64,000 nucleotides of DNA from Nonlabens dokdonensis DSW-6 (GCF_000332115.1 NC_020156.1:1240001-1304000); one strand, 5' to 3'; shown: positions 1 through 8,661, counted from the stretch's first letter. The notes: generated by a model from the sequence alone, not told the origin. Program-made: numbers and translations.

Positions 1-17
1 AATTAAAGAATACCATG

Positions 18-48
18 AAACCGCTTTAGAAATAAGGCGGTTTTTTAT
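18..48 (+). terminator. Rho-independent terminator, left copy
   Basis: Arms AAACCGC and GCGGTTT flank a short loop and are followed by a T run. It ends a gene that lies mostly left of the window. A nearly identical terminator sits at 3324-3353, so the lipoprotein cassette lies between two copies of the same sequence. Confidence 0.75.
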
Positions 49-71
49 TGATCCTCTTAATATCACTAGAT

Positions 72-87
72 TGGGTATTAATACCCA
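72..87. promoter_or_regulatory. 16-bp perfect palindrome upstream of lipoprotein gene
   Basis: TGGGTATTAATACCCA is a perfect inverted repeat about 60 bases ahead of the ATG at 149. It could be an operator for the downstream lipoprotein gene. No function is shown by the sequence. Confidence 0.35.
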
Positions 88-148
88 TTGTTTCCATTTG
101 TTATTTTGTTTAACTTCAAAACATATTAATGAATTTACCTTTATACAA

Positions 149-1876
149 ATGATCTTGACAGAACCACAGAACCACAGAACCACAGAACCACAGAACCACA
201 GAACCACAGAACCACAGCAATTTAATTGGTCAAAGTCCTATCTAATAATACTTTTTGCAGGTATTTTTATTTTTAACAGTTGTGAAAGAGACGTAATAGC
301 TACCCATTCACATTCGGTAACAGAAGATCAAGAAAAATTTACTGAAGTTACTTTTAATAAATTTAAGTCTGAAATATCTGAAAATAATTTAAAGGATTTA
401 GCTATTAGCAAGCAATCTAATACAAGTCAACTAGCTAATTATCAAATGGTAAATAAGACTACAACTACTGATTATGTTACCAACATAGATTCTACTAAAG
501 TTGTTATGGCCACAGTAAATGATGTAACCTCATTTACATTTGCTACTCAAACTATTAATTCTAGTGAAATAATAAATTACGTTGTGGCACAGGATGAAGA
601 CTTTAGAATAGTAGAATTTTATTTGACTTATAAGAGCGATGGAAAAGGTTATATGATTGATCCAGCTACAGGTAACGATATTCTAGGCGGTTCTCTATGG
701 TGTCCTTTAACTAACACAATAGAGGTTTGTGCAGACTGTGGTGCTACCACATGTGATTTTGATGTTTATGGTTCTGTCATTTTAGAAACTTCTACTATTT
801 ATGAATTATGTGCCAGTGGCGCAACTGGTGGATACAATCCTCCACCTGGCGATGGAACAGCTAACGGCGATGGAGAAGGAAGTGGTGGCGCGGCAAGTGG
901 TACAGAGTTAGACGAGGATATTATTACACTACCAGTAGTAGAAGAATTAGCACCAGTTTCTACAAACACTCAGGCACTTTTCAATTCTTTGAATGATACT
1001 ACATCTAGTAATTATAATCTTGATTTATATCATTTTATCCAGAATCCACAACAAAATCAGTTAAGGGACAACATTAATATTTATCTTAGATCAGAATACA
1101 ATTCACAAGAGGCTCAAGGATTTTCCATTCAGGCTATCATTGCGAGTAAAGAAGGTGGTGAGGTAGATTTTGAAAACAAATCCATTTATGGTGAAACTGT
1201 TCCTGATTGTTTGAAGGATATAATAAACAGTTTCAAGCCTTCTCAAAATGGATATACATTAGACTTTACAAATCTCGATCAATCACTACTAGATGCTTTA
1301 AATCTACCAGGAGACATTTTGTCCTCATTTGATAATGATGAAGGATATGCCGTTAAAATCGTGGTTGAACCAAATCTAGTAAATGATGATGGTGATCCAT
1401 TAAATGCAACTACTGGCCAAGCTTCTTTAGGTAATATGTCAATAATAACTTTTAATGCTAACTATCTAAATCGCGCAACTGACCTTGCAATAGCTAGAAC
1501 CGCGATTCATGAATTAGTACATGCCTATTTACAGTATATAATTCAGCATGTACCCAATAGTGAATTAGGTGAATCATTAGACGTTTTAATTTTGCAATCA
1601 AATTTAGGTGTTTTAAATGGTGATCCTCAACATGTTTTAATGGCGGAGCAATTTGTTAATGCGATGGCATTATCTTTGGGTAATGATGATGGGTTTCAGC
1701 ATGCTGCTATTGAATATCAAAGACTAGCATGGTCTGGTGGGATGTTTGCTAGTAATGCTTATGCTCAATTAGATCCATTAGAACAACCTAAAATAATTTC
1801 AAGAAACTTTGTTGAAGAGGGAATATCTATGCCCAATACTGATTTTCCTTTATTAGGAACTAAAACCTGTTTGTAA
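149..1876 (+). CDS. HExxH metalloprotease-like lipoprotein with octamer repeat near its start
   Basis: This gene encodes a predicted lipoprotein of 575 residues that I do not recognise as a named family. An unusually long N-region, encoded partly by seven octamer repeats, precedes a hydrophobic stretch and a lipobox with Cys45. A Gly/Asp-rich linker (about residues 230-255) follows. Near the C-terminus, residues 454-458 read HELVH, the zinc-protease HExxH signature. I chose the ATG at 149 because the only upstream in-frame start is a TTG at 71 and no start lies between the repeats and the signal sequence. Its stop overlaps the next gene's start (TAATG). A secreted or surface metalloprotease, possibly a toxin-like effector, is an inference. 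Confidence 0.7.
   Translation: MILTEPQNHRTTEPQNHRTTEPQQFNWSKSYLIILFAGIFIFNSCERDVIATHSHSVTEDQEKFTEVTFNKFKSEISENNLKDLAISKQSNTSQLANYQMVNKTTTTDYVTNIDSTKVVMATVNDVTSFTFATQTINSSEIINYVVAQDEDFRIVEFYLTYKSDGKGYMIDPATGNDILGGSLWCPLTNTIEVCADCGATTCDFDVYGSVILETSTIYELCASGATGGYNPPPGDGTANGDGEGSGGAASGTELDEDIITLPVVEELAPVSTNTQALFNSLNDTTSSNYNLDLYHFIQNPQQNQLRDNINIYLRSEYNSQEAQGFSIQAIIASKEGGEVDFENKSIYGETVPDCLKDIINSFKPSQNGYTLDFTNLDQSLLDALNLPGDILSSFDNDEGYAVKIVVEPNLVNDDGDPLNATTGQASLGNMSIITFNANYLNRATDLAIARTAIHELVHAYLQYIIQHVPNSELGESLDVLILQSNLGVLNGDPQHVLMAEQFVNAMALSLGNDDGFQHAAIEYQRLAWSGGMFASNAYAQLDPLEQPKIISRNFVEEGISMPNTDFPLLGTKTCL
161..217 (+). repeat. Octamer tandem repeat (GAACCACA)x7 inside coding start
   Basis: Seven perfect copies of GAACCACA begin four codons after the ATG at 149 and lie before the lipoprotein signal sequence. 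Eight bases is not a multiple of three, so gain or loss of one unit would throw the signal peptide out of frame. This layout is typical of slipped-strand phase-variation loci. Confidence 0.85.
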
Positions 1877-2418
1877 TGAAGTATATTATCTTATTCTTTA
1901 TGGTTATGAATTTAAATTCATGTCAAAGTCAAAAAATAAGTCCTTATGAAGAAAGGGTTTATGATTTTTTAAATGAAGTTTATAAATCAGAAAATAGAGA
2001 TCTAAAAACAAGTGAAGTAGGATACATAGATAGCTTTAATCACCTTGATAAATCTACAGAAGATTTAAATGATGATTTATTAAAAACATTATTAAATAGA
2101 GCTACAAGTTATAACCAGCTTAAAATTCCAGATAGTGTATTAAATTATAAAAATTGGAAGGTTTTAAAATGTCTTACAACAACCGAAAAATTTGATCAAA
2201 ATAAAATATTAACATCCAAACTTCGTTTTGTTGATTCAAAAACAAACCATGATGATATTAAAATAATATACATCAAGGGAATTTTATTCTACGGAAATTA
2301 TGTAATTATAATAACTAATCATGGAGGAACAATTCCAATTGCTAGATTATACAAGAAAGAAGGACAAAACTATCAATTTATCACAATTACTAGTTATCCA
2401 CCACTAGGAGATGAGTGA
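1876..2418 (+). CDS. Small lipoprotein, partner of the HExxH protein
   Basis: This is a 180-residue predicted lipoprotein with a short signal peptide and lipobox Cys16. I do not recognise its family. Its ATG overlaps the stop codon of the metalloprotease-like gene, so the two are translationally coupled. The body is charged, AT-rich in codon use and lacks membrane segments after the anchor. Such tight pairing of a large effector-like gene with a small downstream gene resembles an effector-immunity pair, but it could equally be an assembly partner. The same overlapping arrangement recurs just downstream in broken form (2432-2772). Confidence 0.7.
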   Translation: MKYIILFFMVMNLNSCQSQKISPYEERVYDFLNEVYKSENRDLKTSEVGYIDSFNHLDKSTEDLNDDLLKTLLNRATSYNQLKIPDSVLNYKNWKVLKCLTTTEKFDQNKILTSKLRFVDSKTNHDDIKIIYIKGILFYGNYVIIITNHGGTIPIARLYKKEGQNYQFITITSYPPLGDE

Positions 2419-2431
2419 TTGAAGTGTTATA

Positions 2432-2554
2432 GAGCAGTATATTAAGGCGGTGGCATTACCTTTAGCTAATCATGATGATTTTACAACTACAGATCTTGGA
2501 GATGGTACTCATGGGATATCTCGCTTAACTCGTCAATTTTCAACTGATCAATAA
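2432..2554 (+). pseudogene. Orphan C-terminal remnant of a HExxH-type lipoprotein
   Basis: The open frame from GAG at 2432 to the stop at 2552-2554 has no start codon of its own. Its first part (EQYIKAVALPLANHDDF) matches the C-terminal region of the gene at 149-1876 (EQFVNAMALSLGNDDGF) and then diverges. It therefore looks like the tail of a second, mostly deleted paralogue. Its stop overlaps the ATG of the next broken gene, repeating the coupling seen between 149-1876 and 1876-2418. Confidence 0.65.
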
Positions 2555-2772
2555 TGAAAAATTAACTTCTAATATTATTTCTAGTTATCAGTTTTACAGC
2601 TTGTAGCTTTTTTAATAATCAATCAGTGTTTTTCAATGTAAAAAACTCAAGTTCTCAGCCTATTGAGGAAATTATAATTACTAATGGCATGGACTCATTG
2701 AGATTAGATAAGCTAGAAGCGTATACCAATAAAAGGGTAGATTTGAAATGGGTCAAAATGAATTCTAATTAA
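2554..2772 (+). pseudogene. Small lipoprotein gene interrupted by a stop at codon 4
   Basis: Reading from the ATG at 2554 gives Met-Lys-Asn, then TAA at 2563-2565, then an otherwise intact lipoprotein frame to the stop at 2770-2772. The frame after the stop has a hydrophobic signal segment and lipobox ending FTAC. About 72 codons long, it would be the small partner of the orphan C-terminal remnant upstream. No good alternative start follows the stop, so I call it a pseudogene; a sequencing error is possible. Confidence 0.6.
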
Positions 2773-2779
2773 TAAAGTC

Positions 2780-3265
2780 ATGATCAAACCATTTTATATA
2801 TTATTCGCTTTGTTACTCATAGGCTGCGCAGACAAAAAATCTAGCCCTACTCAAATCTTAGAAAACTTTACAATCGATAATTTTATTGATCAAAAACCCA
2901 TATCACAAGTCTTAATAGAATATACAACACTAACTGAAGATGATTTATCAACAAGCGATACAGATATTTTATTCGAGTATTGTAATTATGTCAATCAAAG
3001 TCATCATGAAGATTTAAAAAAATATGATGATAATTTTGAAATAATTCCTTACAACAGCAAATCTGCTACAATTAAAGTCTCTTTAAAGGAAAATGAAAAA
3101 GGTTATTTCTTAAATGTTAATGGTGAACCGTTGACTTTCTATGTATTAAATACTGATAACAAAATAGTTTCTTATTACCTAGACCCATTTGAAACCAAAG
3201 GCAATTCAAAACCTGCAAAGCCAGCTTATTTAAAGGATATTTTAAAACTAAAGAAAGAGAATTAA
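2780..3265 (+). CDS. Predicted lipoprotein, 161 residues
   Basis: The product has a signal peptide and lipobox with Cys16 (LLIGC), then a hydrophilic domain without recognised motifs. It begins eight bases after the broken lipoprotein at 2554-2772 and is the last gene before the terminator at 3324-3353. Its family is unknown to me. Position suggests it belongs to the same lipoprotein cassette, possibly as another small partner or immunity-like protein. That role is an inference from context only. Confidence 0.65.
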   Translation: MIKPFYILFALLLIGCADKKSSPTQILENFTIDNFIDQKPISQVLIEYTTLTEDDLSTSDTDILFEYCNYVNQSHHEDLKKYDDNFEIIPYNSKSATIKVSLKENEKGYFLNVNGEPLTFYVLNTDNKIVSYYLDPFETKGNSKPAKPAYLKDILKLKKEN

Positions 3266-3323
3266 AACTTTGTGCTCTCATTTAAAAGATAAAAACACTT
3301 CTTTGAGGAGAAAACATTATCAA

Positions 3324-3353
3324 ACCGCTTTAGTAATAAGGCGGTTTTTTTGT
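3324..3353 (+). terminator. Rho-independent terminator, right copy
   Basis: Arms AAACCGC and GCGGTTT enclose a 12-base loop and are followed by a T run. The sequence matches the terminator at 18-48 almost base for base, so the two copies bracket the lipoprotein cassette. Confidence 0.8.
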
Positions 3354-3372
3354 ATAAATAATTATTACACTC

Positions 3373-3408
3373 ATTCAAAGGTGCGGACTTAAGTCCGCAC
3401 CTTTGAAT
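3373..3408. repeat. 36-bp perfect palindrome
   Basis: Two 18-base arms, ATTCAAAGGTGCGGACTT and its reverse complement, meet without a loop. It lies in the convergent gap between the lipoprotein cassette and folK-dNK. The core TGCGGACTT/GTCCGCA is shared with the hairpin at 14126-14164, so this is probably a dispersed REP-like element. Confidence 0.8.
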
Positions 3409-3414
3409 ATATAT

Positions 3415-4554
3415 TTATTTCTCCAAAATCAACTCCAGTACCTTTAAATAATCCTCTTGATTGTTTACAAAATCAAGGTCCGTGACATCGATGACTTTTA
3501 CCTTCAACTCTTGTTGTGATCTTATAAAATCAGCATAGCCTTGCTGTATTTGAGAGAGGTAACTGGCCTCAATATTCTTCTCATAATCGCGACCACGTTT
3601 TTTGATGTTTTCTAACAATCGGTCTTCGGTCTGGTAGAGGTAGACGTATAAATCTGGCTTGACCAGTTCTTTATACATCATATTAAACAGTCGCTTGTAT
3701 AAAGAAAACTCTTCCTTATTTAAGGTGATTTCACTAAATATCAATGATTTGATCACATAATAATCGGCAACGGTAAATTCTTTAAAAAGATCTTGCTGCG
3801 CGACATCATCACTTAGCTGCTGGTAACGATCGGCAAGAAAAGACATTTCTAGCGGGAAAGAATACCGCTCTTTATCTTCATAGAAAAGCGGCAAAAAAGG
3901 ATTGTCTGCAAAACGTTCCAGCACTTGTTTGGCATTAAAATCTTCAGATAATTTATGAGTGAGACTCGTCTTACCACTTCCTATATTTCCCTCAACAGCA
4001 ATAAAATTGAGGTTTTGGATGGGATACCGCTTTCGCGAAAGCGGAATTTCAAAATCCATCATTCTCTCTAACGGCTCTAAGTTGCTAGAAAGTTCTACCA
4101 TGCTTTTACCTAAAACTGGATGAACAATTTTATAAGCAATATCTACGAGTGGTTGCATCACAAAATTGCGTTCCTGCATTCTAGGATGCGGAATTTGTAG
4201 GTGACTTGTGTCAATAATTTCATCATTAAATAAAACGATATCTAAATCAATCACTCGATCTTCATACGTGTCACCTGTGCGAGGTTTACGACCCATTTCT
4301 CGCTCAATTTCTTGAAGAACCGTGATCGTTTCCTGTGCAGTTTTATGACTATGTATCAGAATACAAGTGTTTAAGAAATCACCACCTGTAAATCCAGCAG
4401 CAGGAACTTCATAAACACCAGCAGTTTTAATCACAAGACCTAGTCGCTGCTCGATATGACGAGATGCGTCTAGTAAATGCTGCTTTCTATCGCCCAGATT
4501 ACTACCTAAAGCAATGAATATCTTATGGTTATGATTTAATGAGATGCTCTTAAT
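3415..4554 (-). CDS. folK: FolK-deoxynucleoside kinase fusion, probable ATT start
   Basis: This is a bifunctional protein. The N-terminal HPPK domain transfers pyrophosphate to 6-hydroxymethyl-dihydropterin in folate synthesis, and the C-terminal domain is a deoxynucleoside kinase. The HPPK hallmark LGSNLGDR lies at residues 16-23 only if translation starts upstream of the GTG at 4434. The same frame stays open to ATT at 4552-4554, with no ATG, GTG or TTG before an upstream stop. I therefore chose ATT, giving 379 residues. The kinase P-loop GNIGSGKT is at residues 189-196. A dispersed palindrome encodes the linker (SRKR) between the domains. The fusion is usual in Flavobacteriia; the start codon is not. 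Confidence 0.85.
   Translation of the reverse strand: MKSISLNHNHKIFIALGSNLGDRKQHLLDASRHIEQRLGLVIKTAGVYEVPAAGFTGGDFLNTCILIHSHKTAQETITVLQEIEREMGRKPRTGDTYEDRVIDLDIVLFNDEIIDTSHLQIPHPRMQERNFVMQPLVDIAYKIVHPVLGKSMVELSSNLEPLERMMDFEIPLSRKRYPIQNLNFIAVEGNIGSGKTSLTHKLSEDFNAKQVLERFADNPFLPLFYEDKERYSFPLEMSFLADRYQQLSDDVAQQDLFKEFTVADYYVIKSLIFSEITLNKEEFSLYKRLFNMMYKELVKPDLYVYLYQTEDRLLENIKKRGRDYEKNIEASYLSQIQQGYADFIRSQQELKVKVIDVTDLDFVNNQEDYLKVLELILEK
4027..4044. repeat. Dispersed palindrome copy (perfect, 18 bp)
   Basis: CCGCTTTCGCGAAAGCGG inside folK-dNK, read in the frame giving LSRKR, at the linker between the two enzyme domains. Confidence 0.9.
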
Positions 4555-4610
4555 TTTTGCAGCAAATTAAGGAATAATGACCAACTCTTAAACTACTTTT
4601 ACTACTTATT

Positions 4611-5309
4611 ATGAAGACACTTACAGGTTCTAAATTACGTCTAGCAAATCGCATTTATTTAGTGCTTGCAGCATTATTTATATGCTCGCTGGTAGTTTCT
4701 AACTTAATTTTCCAGAAGTTTTTTTACTGGAACCCTTTTGGATGGTTCAACTTTGAAATTTCAGTAGGTTTGTTACCTTATCCTATTACTTTTTTAGTTA
4801 CCGATTTAGTAAGTGAGATTTACGGCCGTCGTAAGGCAAATGATCTCGTACTTGCAGGAATCTTTGCATCGGTATTTAGTCTCGGAATTGTAGCCGTGGC
4901 AAATGTTACTCCAGCCATAGACGCCAGTCCTATTCAGGATGCGTTGTTTACTAAGGTTTTTGGCGCAACAACCATTGCCGTTATTGCTAGTATGAGTGCT
5001 TACTTATTTGCACAGTTTATAGACATACAGATTTATCATTTTTGGAAAAGACTGACTAATGGTAAGATGCTCTGGTTGCGCAACAACTTCAGTACTATAT
5101 TTTCACAGTTTGTTGATACTTTATGTGTTTTATTATTGTTATGTTTCAACAACATCATACCGTGGGAAAATTTTAAATCGCTATTAATAGCAGGGTTTTT
5201 GTTTAAGATGCTCGTGGCTTTGATAGATACACCATTACTTTATGCAGGCGTTTATCTCTTCAGGCGCCTGTTTGGATTAGAAGTAGGAGAAGAAATTGAA
5301 ATAGATTAG
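4611..5309 (+). CDS. Queuosine precursor transporter (YhhQ/DUF165 family)
   Basis: The 232-residue protein has about six hydrophobic segments and matches the YhhQ-type family that imports queuosine precursors (preQ0/preQ1) across the inner membrane. Family features visible are the conserved PYPITFLVTDLVSEIYGRR stretch after the second segment and a C-terminal region ending near Asp/Glu residues. The length is typical. It stands divergent from folK-dNK and is followed after nine bases by the AsmA-like gene, so the two may be cotranscribed. Family recognition is firm; the exact substrate is inferred. Confidence 0.85.
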   Translation: MKTLTGSKLRLANRIYLVLAALFICSLVVSNLIFQKFFYWNPFGWFNFEISVGLLPYPITFLVTDLVSEIYGRRKANDLVLAGIFASVFSLGIVAVANVTPAIDASPIQDALFTKVFGATTIAVIASMSAYLFAQFIDIQIYHFWKRLTNGKMLWLRNNFSTIFSQFVDTLCVLLLLCFNNIIPWENFKSLLIAGFLFKMLVALIDTPLLYAGVYLFRRLFGLEVGEEIEID

Positions 5310-5318
5310 AAAAATACA

Positions 5319-8045
5319 ATGAAAAAAATATTCAAGATATTAGGAATTACCGTGCTGGCTGTTATCATTTTGATCGTGGCGGCACCTTTTTTCTTTAAAG
5401 ATCAAATTGCACAGATCATTAAAGATAAACTCAACGCCTCGATGGATGCCCAAATAGATTTTGCTGAGGTGGATTTAAGCCTTTTTAGAGCCTTTCCAGA
5501 TGCACGATTGAGTATCGATGGCGTTTCGATAATTAATAAAGAGCCCTTTGCTGGCGATACACTTTTTTACGGGAAAGAGGTAAAACTGGATTTACCCATT
5601 GGCGATCTTTTTAACGATGCTAGTGAGCCTATTCATGTCAACGAACTTATCGTTAACAGTGCGGTAGCTAGATTTACGGTAAATGAAAAAGGTGATTCCA
5701 GTTGGGATATTGCAAAGGAGTCCGCTTCCGCGAAAGCGAGTCCAGAACAAACCCCTGAAACTAGCACTGGCTTCTCCTTCGATTTGAAACACTACGAGAT
5801 CAATGATTCTGAACTTACTTATAAAGATAAGAGCACTGAAATTACTTTTGCCCTATCAGAAATAAATCACTCTGGTAACGGAGATTTTTCTTTAGGAGAA
5901 AGTACACTAGAAACTTACACAGAAGCACTAGTCTTCTATACCATGGATGATATCAATTACTTATCTGGACAGCAGGTAAAACTGGATGCAGCAATTCTCA
6001 TGGATCTTGAAAATCAAAAATATACGTTTCAAGAAAACAAGGCTTTTGTAAATGATCTGGAATTGAAGTTAGATGGTTTTGTACAGTTAGAAGAAACCTA
6101 CACGATGGTAGATCTTACCTTTGACACACCATCGTCAGATTTCAAAAATTTCTTTACCGTTATTCCTGAGACGTATCGCAAGAATCTAGAAGGCATCACA
6201 ACTACTGGAGATTTTACAGTAAACGGAATGATCAAAGGAGAAGTAGATGATACTCGCATTCCTAAAATGGATATAAAAATAAGTTCTAAAAATGCTTCTT
6301 TCAAATATCCTGATTTACCTAAAACGGTAACTAATATCAATATCGATGCACAACTTAAAAATGATACTGGTAATGTAGATGACACTTATTTTAATGTGGC
6401 TCAAACTTCATTTAACATCGGTAGTGATAGACTAAGTGGTAATGCGATGATCACAAATCTAACTTCCAACATGAATGTGGATTTAAATGCCAAAGGAAAT
6501 TTAGATTTTCAAAACCTCGCACAAGCCTTTCCACTACCAGAAGGAATGAAACTCGATGGGAAATTAGCTTTAGACATTGCTACTAAATTTGATATGGAAA
6601 GTATCGAAAAAGAGAGGTACGAACGTATCAATGCCAAAGGAACAGCTAGTTTAACAGAGTTTCAATATGAAGGTGATGCGCTTACAAAGCCATTAGTTAT
6701 TAATAGTGCCAAAATAGACATGAATACTTCTAGAATTAAACTAGCAGACTTTGATGCAAAAACTGGAAATACAGATTTGAAAGCCAGCGGTACGATAAAT
6801 AACTTAATAGGGTTCTTGCTTCAAGACCAAGACCTTAAAGGAACTTTTAATGTAAGATCAAACACATTAGATGCAGCAGACTTTATGACTGCTACAGAGA
6901 TTGCACCTGCTCAAAAGGCAAATGAAACAACACAAAAATCTACTGGCGCAACTACTGAAGAAGCTATCAAAATTCCAGCTTTCCTAGATGCCAATTTAGA
7001 TTTTCAAGCAACTAATGTTTTGTACGATGGATTACAACTTAAAAATGTAAGTGGTGTCGCGCTTGTAAGGGACGAGACTTTAACCCTTAATAATATTACA
7101 ACAGATATTTTTAATGGTAACATAGGCGTGAACGGTTCTGTTTCTACAAAAGGTGCTACGCCAGTATTCAATATGGCGCTAGACATGAAAAATCTAGACA
7201 TTGCACAGTCTTTTGAAGGTTTTGACATGTTCAGCTCGTTTGTACCAATTTTAAAAACATTGCAAGGTAAAATAAACACAGATATTACACTTTCTGGCTC
7301 ACTAGACAATGATCTATCACCTATTTTGAGCACTCTGGCTGGTGACGCTATCGCACAATTACTTACTAAGGATGTAAACGCTACAAATAATCCCTTATTA
7401 GGTAAACTAGACGAGAAATTAAACTTCATAGACCTTGATAAATTTGATGTTTCTGATATCACCACACGTCTCAACTTTAAAGATGGAGCCGTTCAAGTAG
7501 CACCATTTGACTTTAACATCAAAGGAATTAAAGCAACTGCTAGCGGAAAACACAGCCTTACCAATGAAATGGATTATACACTAGCGCTTGATGTTCCTGC
7601 TAAATATCTAGGGAAAGAAGGAGCCAGCTTACTTTCTAAACTTACCTCAGAAGAAGTGGACAAAATCAATGTTCCTTTACCTATAAAGTTTTCTGGATCT
7701 TTTTTGAGTCCTAAAATTGATTTAAACCTTGATCTTGCGGTTAAGAATTTAACTAACCAAATTATAGAGATTCAAAAAGCAAAATTAAAAGACAAAGGAG
7801 AAGATGCCTTGAATAATGCGGTAAACGATATTATAAAAGGCGACAATCCTTTAGGTGGTATCAAAGACATCATTAAAGGAAATGGTAATTCAAAAGATTC
7901 TACTATTGCAAAACCTAAAGATACCACTGGTATTAAAAGTCCTAAGGACAAAGTAGAAGACGCGGTTAAAGACGGTGCTGGTAATCTGATTAAAGATCTT
8001 TTTGGCAGGAAAAAGAAAAAGACAGATACTACTAAGACAAAGTAG
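5319..8045 (+). CDS. AsmA-like envelope protein
   Basis: This 908-residue protein starts with one N-terminal membrane anchor (residues 5-27) followed by a long beta-rich periplasmic domain, the pattern of the AsmA family. Members form bridge-like structures that help move phospholipids or assemble outer-membrane proteins. The N-terminal region after the anchor (about residues 30-110) has the AsmA look: a short helical stretch, then a DLSLFRAFPDARLSI segment. The C-terminal tail from about residue 830 is rich in Lys, Asp and Thr. A one-mismatch copy of the dispersed palindrome at 5723-5738 encodes a low-complexity Ser/Ala/Lys stretch. The precise role is unproven. Confidence 0.8.
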   Translation: MKKIFKILGITVLAVIILIVAAPFFFKDQIAQIIKDKLNASMDAQIDFAEVDLSLFRAFPDARLSIDGVSIINKEPFAGDTLFYGKEVKLDLPIGDLFNDASEPIHVNELIVNSAVARFTVNEKGDSSWDIAKESASAKASPEQTPETSTGFSFDLKHYEINDSELTYKDKSTEITFALSEINHSGNGDFSLGESTLETYTEALVFYTMDDINYLSGQQVKLDAAILMDLENQKYTFQENKAFVNDLELKLDGFVQLEETYTMVDLTFDTPSSDFKNFFTVIPETYRKNLEGITTTGDFTVNGMIKGEVDDTRIPKMDIKISSKNASFKYPDLPKTVTNINIDAQLKNDTGNVDDTYFNVAQTSFNIGSDRLSGNAMITNLTSNMNVDLNAKGNLDFQNLAQAFPLPEGMKLDGKLALDIATKFDMESIEKERYERINAKGTASLTEFQYEGDALTKPLVINSAKIDMNTSRIKLADFDAKTGNTDLKASGTINNLIGFLLQDQDLKGTFNVRSNTLDAADFMTATEIAPAQKANETTQKSTGATTEEAIKIPAFLDANLDFQATNVLYDGLQLKNVSGVALVRDETLTLNNITTDIFNGNIGVNGSVSTKGATPVFNMALDMKNLDIAQSFEGFDMFSSFVPILKTLQGKINTDITLSGSLDNDLSPILSTLAGDAIAQLLTKDVNATNNPLLGKLDEKLNFIDLDKFDVSDITTRLNFKDGAVQVAPFDFNIKGIKATASGKHSLTNEMDYTLALDVPAKYLGKEGASLLSKLTSEEVDKINVPLPIKFSGSFLSPKIDLNLDLAVKNLTNQIIEIQKAKLKDKGEDALNNAVNDIIKGDNPLGGIKDIIKGNGNSKDSTIAKPKDTTGIKSPKDKVEDAVKDGAGNLIKDLFGRKKKKTDTTKTK
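5723..5738. repeat. Dispersed palindrome, one-mismatch variant
   Basis: CGCTTCCGCGAAAGCG within the AsmA-like gene; one base differs from the consensus, so the palindrome is imperfect here. Confidence 0.6.
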
Positions 8046-8121
8046 GTTTTTTTACAATACTCACGCAACTTATTTATAATTGGTGCATCTTTATATTGTA
8101 AACTTATGATTTAATCATTTT

Positions 8122-8616
8122 ATGAAACTAATACTTTCAACTCTCCTAATTATGCTCATGGCTATTATTGTAGATGCTCAAGTGAACTATTTAGTTTTGG
8201 AGAACGCTGAACTCAACGAAACGCACATTTTAGAAGATAACCAGAATGTTAGAGTAGTCACTGAAGATGGCAAAAGGTATAATGGAAGAATGCTCATAAT
8301 TGATGAAAAGACCATTAAAATAAAAGGTGATTTGATACCATTAGAGCATATTTGGAAAATTAAAAAACACAGCAGGTTGGTTTCGGTCCTTTTTGGAATA
8401 GTGATAGTATACGTTTCGTTGGTGACAATAGGAGCAGGAATTCTTATAGCTACCTATGGAGGTGAAGTTGCGTTAGGCACAGGAGTCGGTTTAATTGGAG
8501 GATTTGGAATGTATGGAGGTATAAATGGCGTCAACTTATCCAAAGCCTATAAATCAGATCGTGGATGGACTTTTAGTGTTGGCACAGCTGCAGCAGTTCC
8601 TGTTTTAGGTGGTTAA
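8122..8616 (+). CDS. Small secreted or membrane protein of unknown function
   Basis: The 164-residue product begins with a signal peptide (residues 1-20, ending VDAQ). A short beta-rich part follows (about residues 25-80) that resembles regulators of extracytoplasmic display in composition only. Two glycine-rich hydrophobic segments (about residues 88-110 and 115-135) probably span the membrane. I do not recognise the family. It lies between the AsmA-like gene and the DNA-repair island, oriented away from the first and convergent with the second, with no visible operon partner. Confidence 0.6.
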   Translation: MKLILSTLLIMLMAIIVDAQVNYLVLENAELNETHILEDNQNVRVVTEDGKRYNGRMLIIDEKTIKIKGDLIPLEHIWKIKKHSRLVSVLFGIVIVYVSLVTIGAGILIATYGGEVALGTGVGLIGGFGMYGGINGVNLSKAYKSDRGWTFSVGTAAAVPVLGG

Positions 8617-8661
8617 GCTTGTTTGTTTAGTTGTACATTTCATCTTCTTGCCGTTTTAGCT

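Noticed and set aside
71..148. Longer N-terminus of the first lipoprotein from TTG at 71
   Set aside because: It would overlap the 16-bp palindrome and give a long unstructured extension; ATG at 149 is a better start and is directly followed by the repeats.
7004..7474. Antisense frame of 156 codons within the AsmA-like gene
   Set aside because: It is a shadow of the AsmA-like gene; codon use and composition fit the plus strand only.
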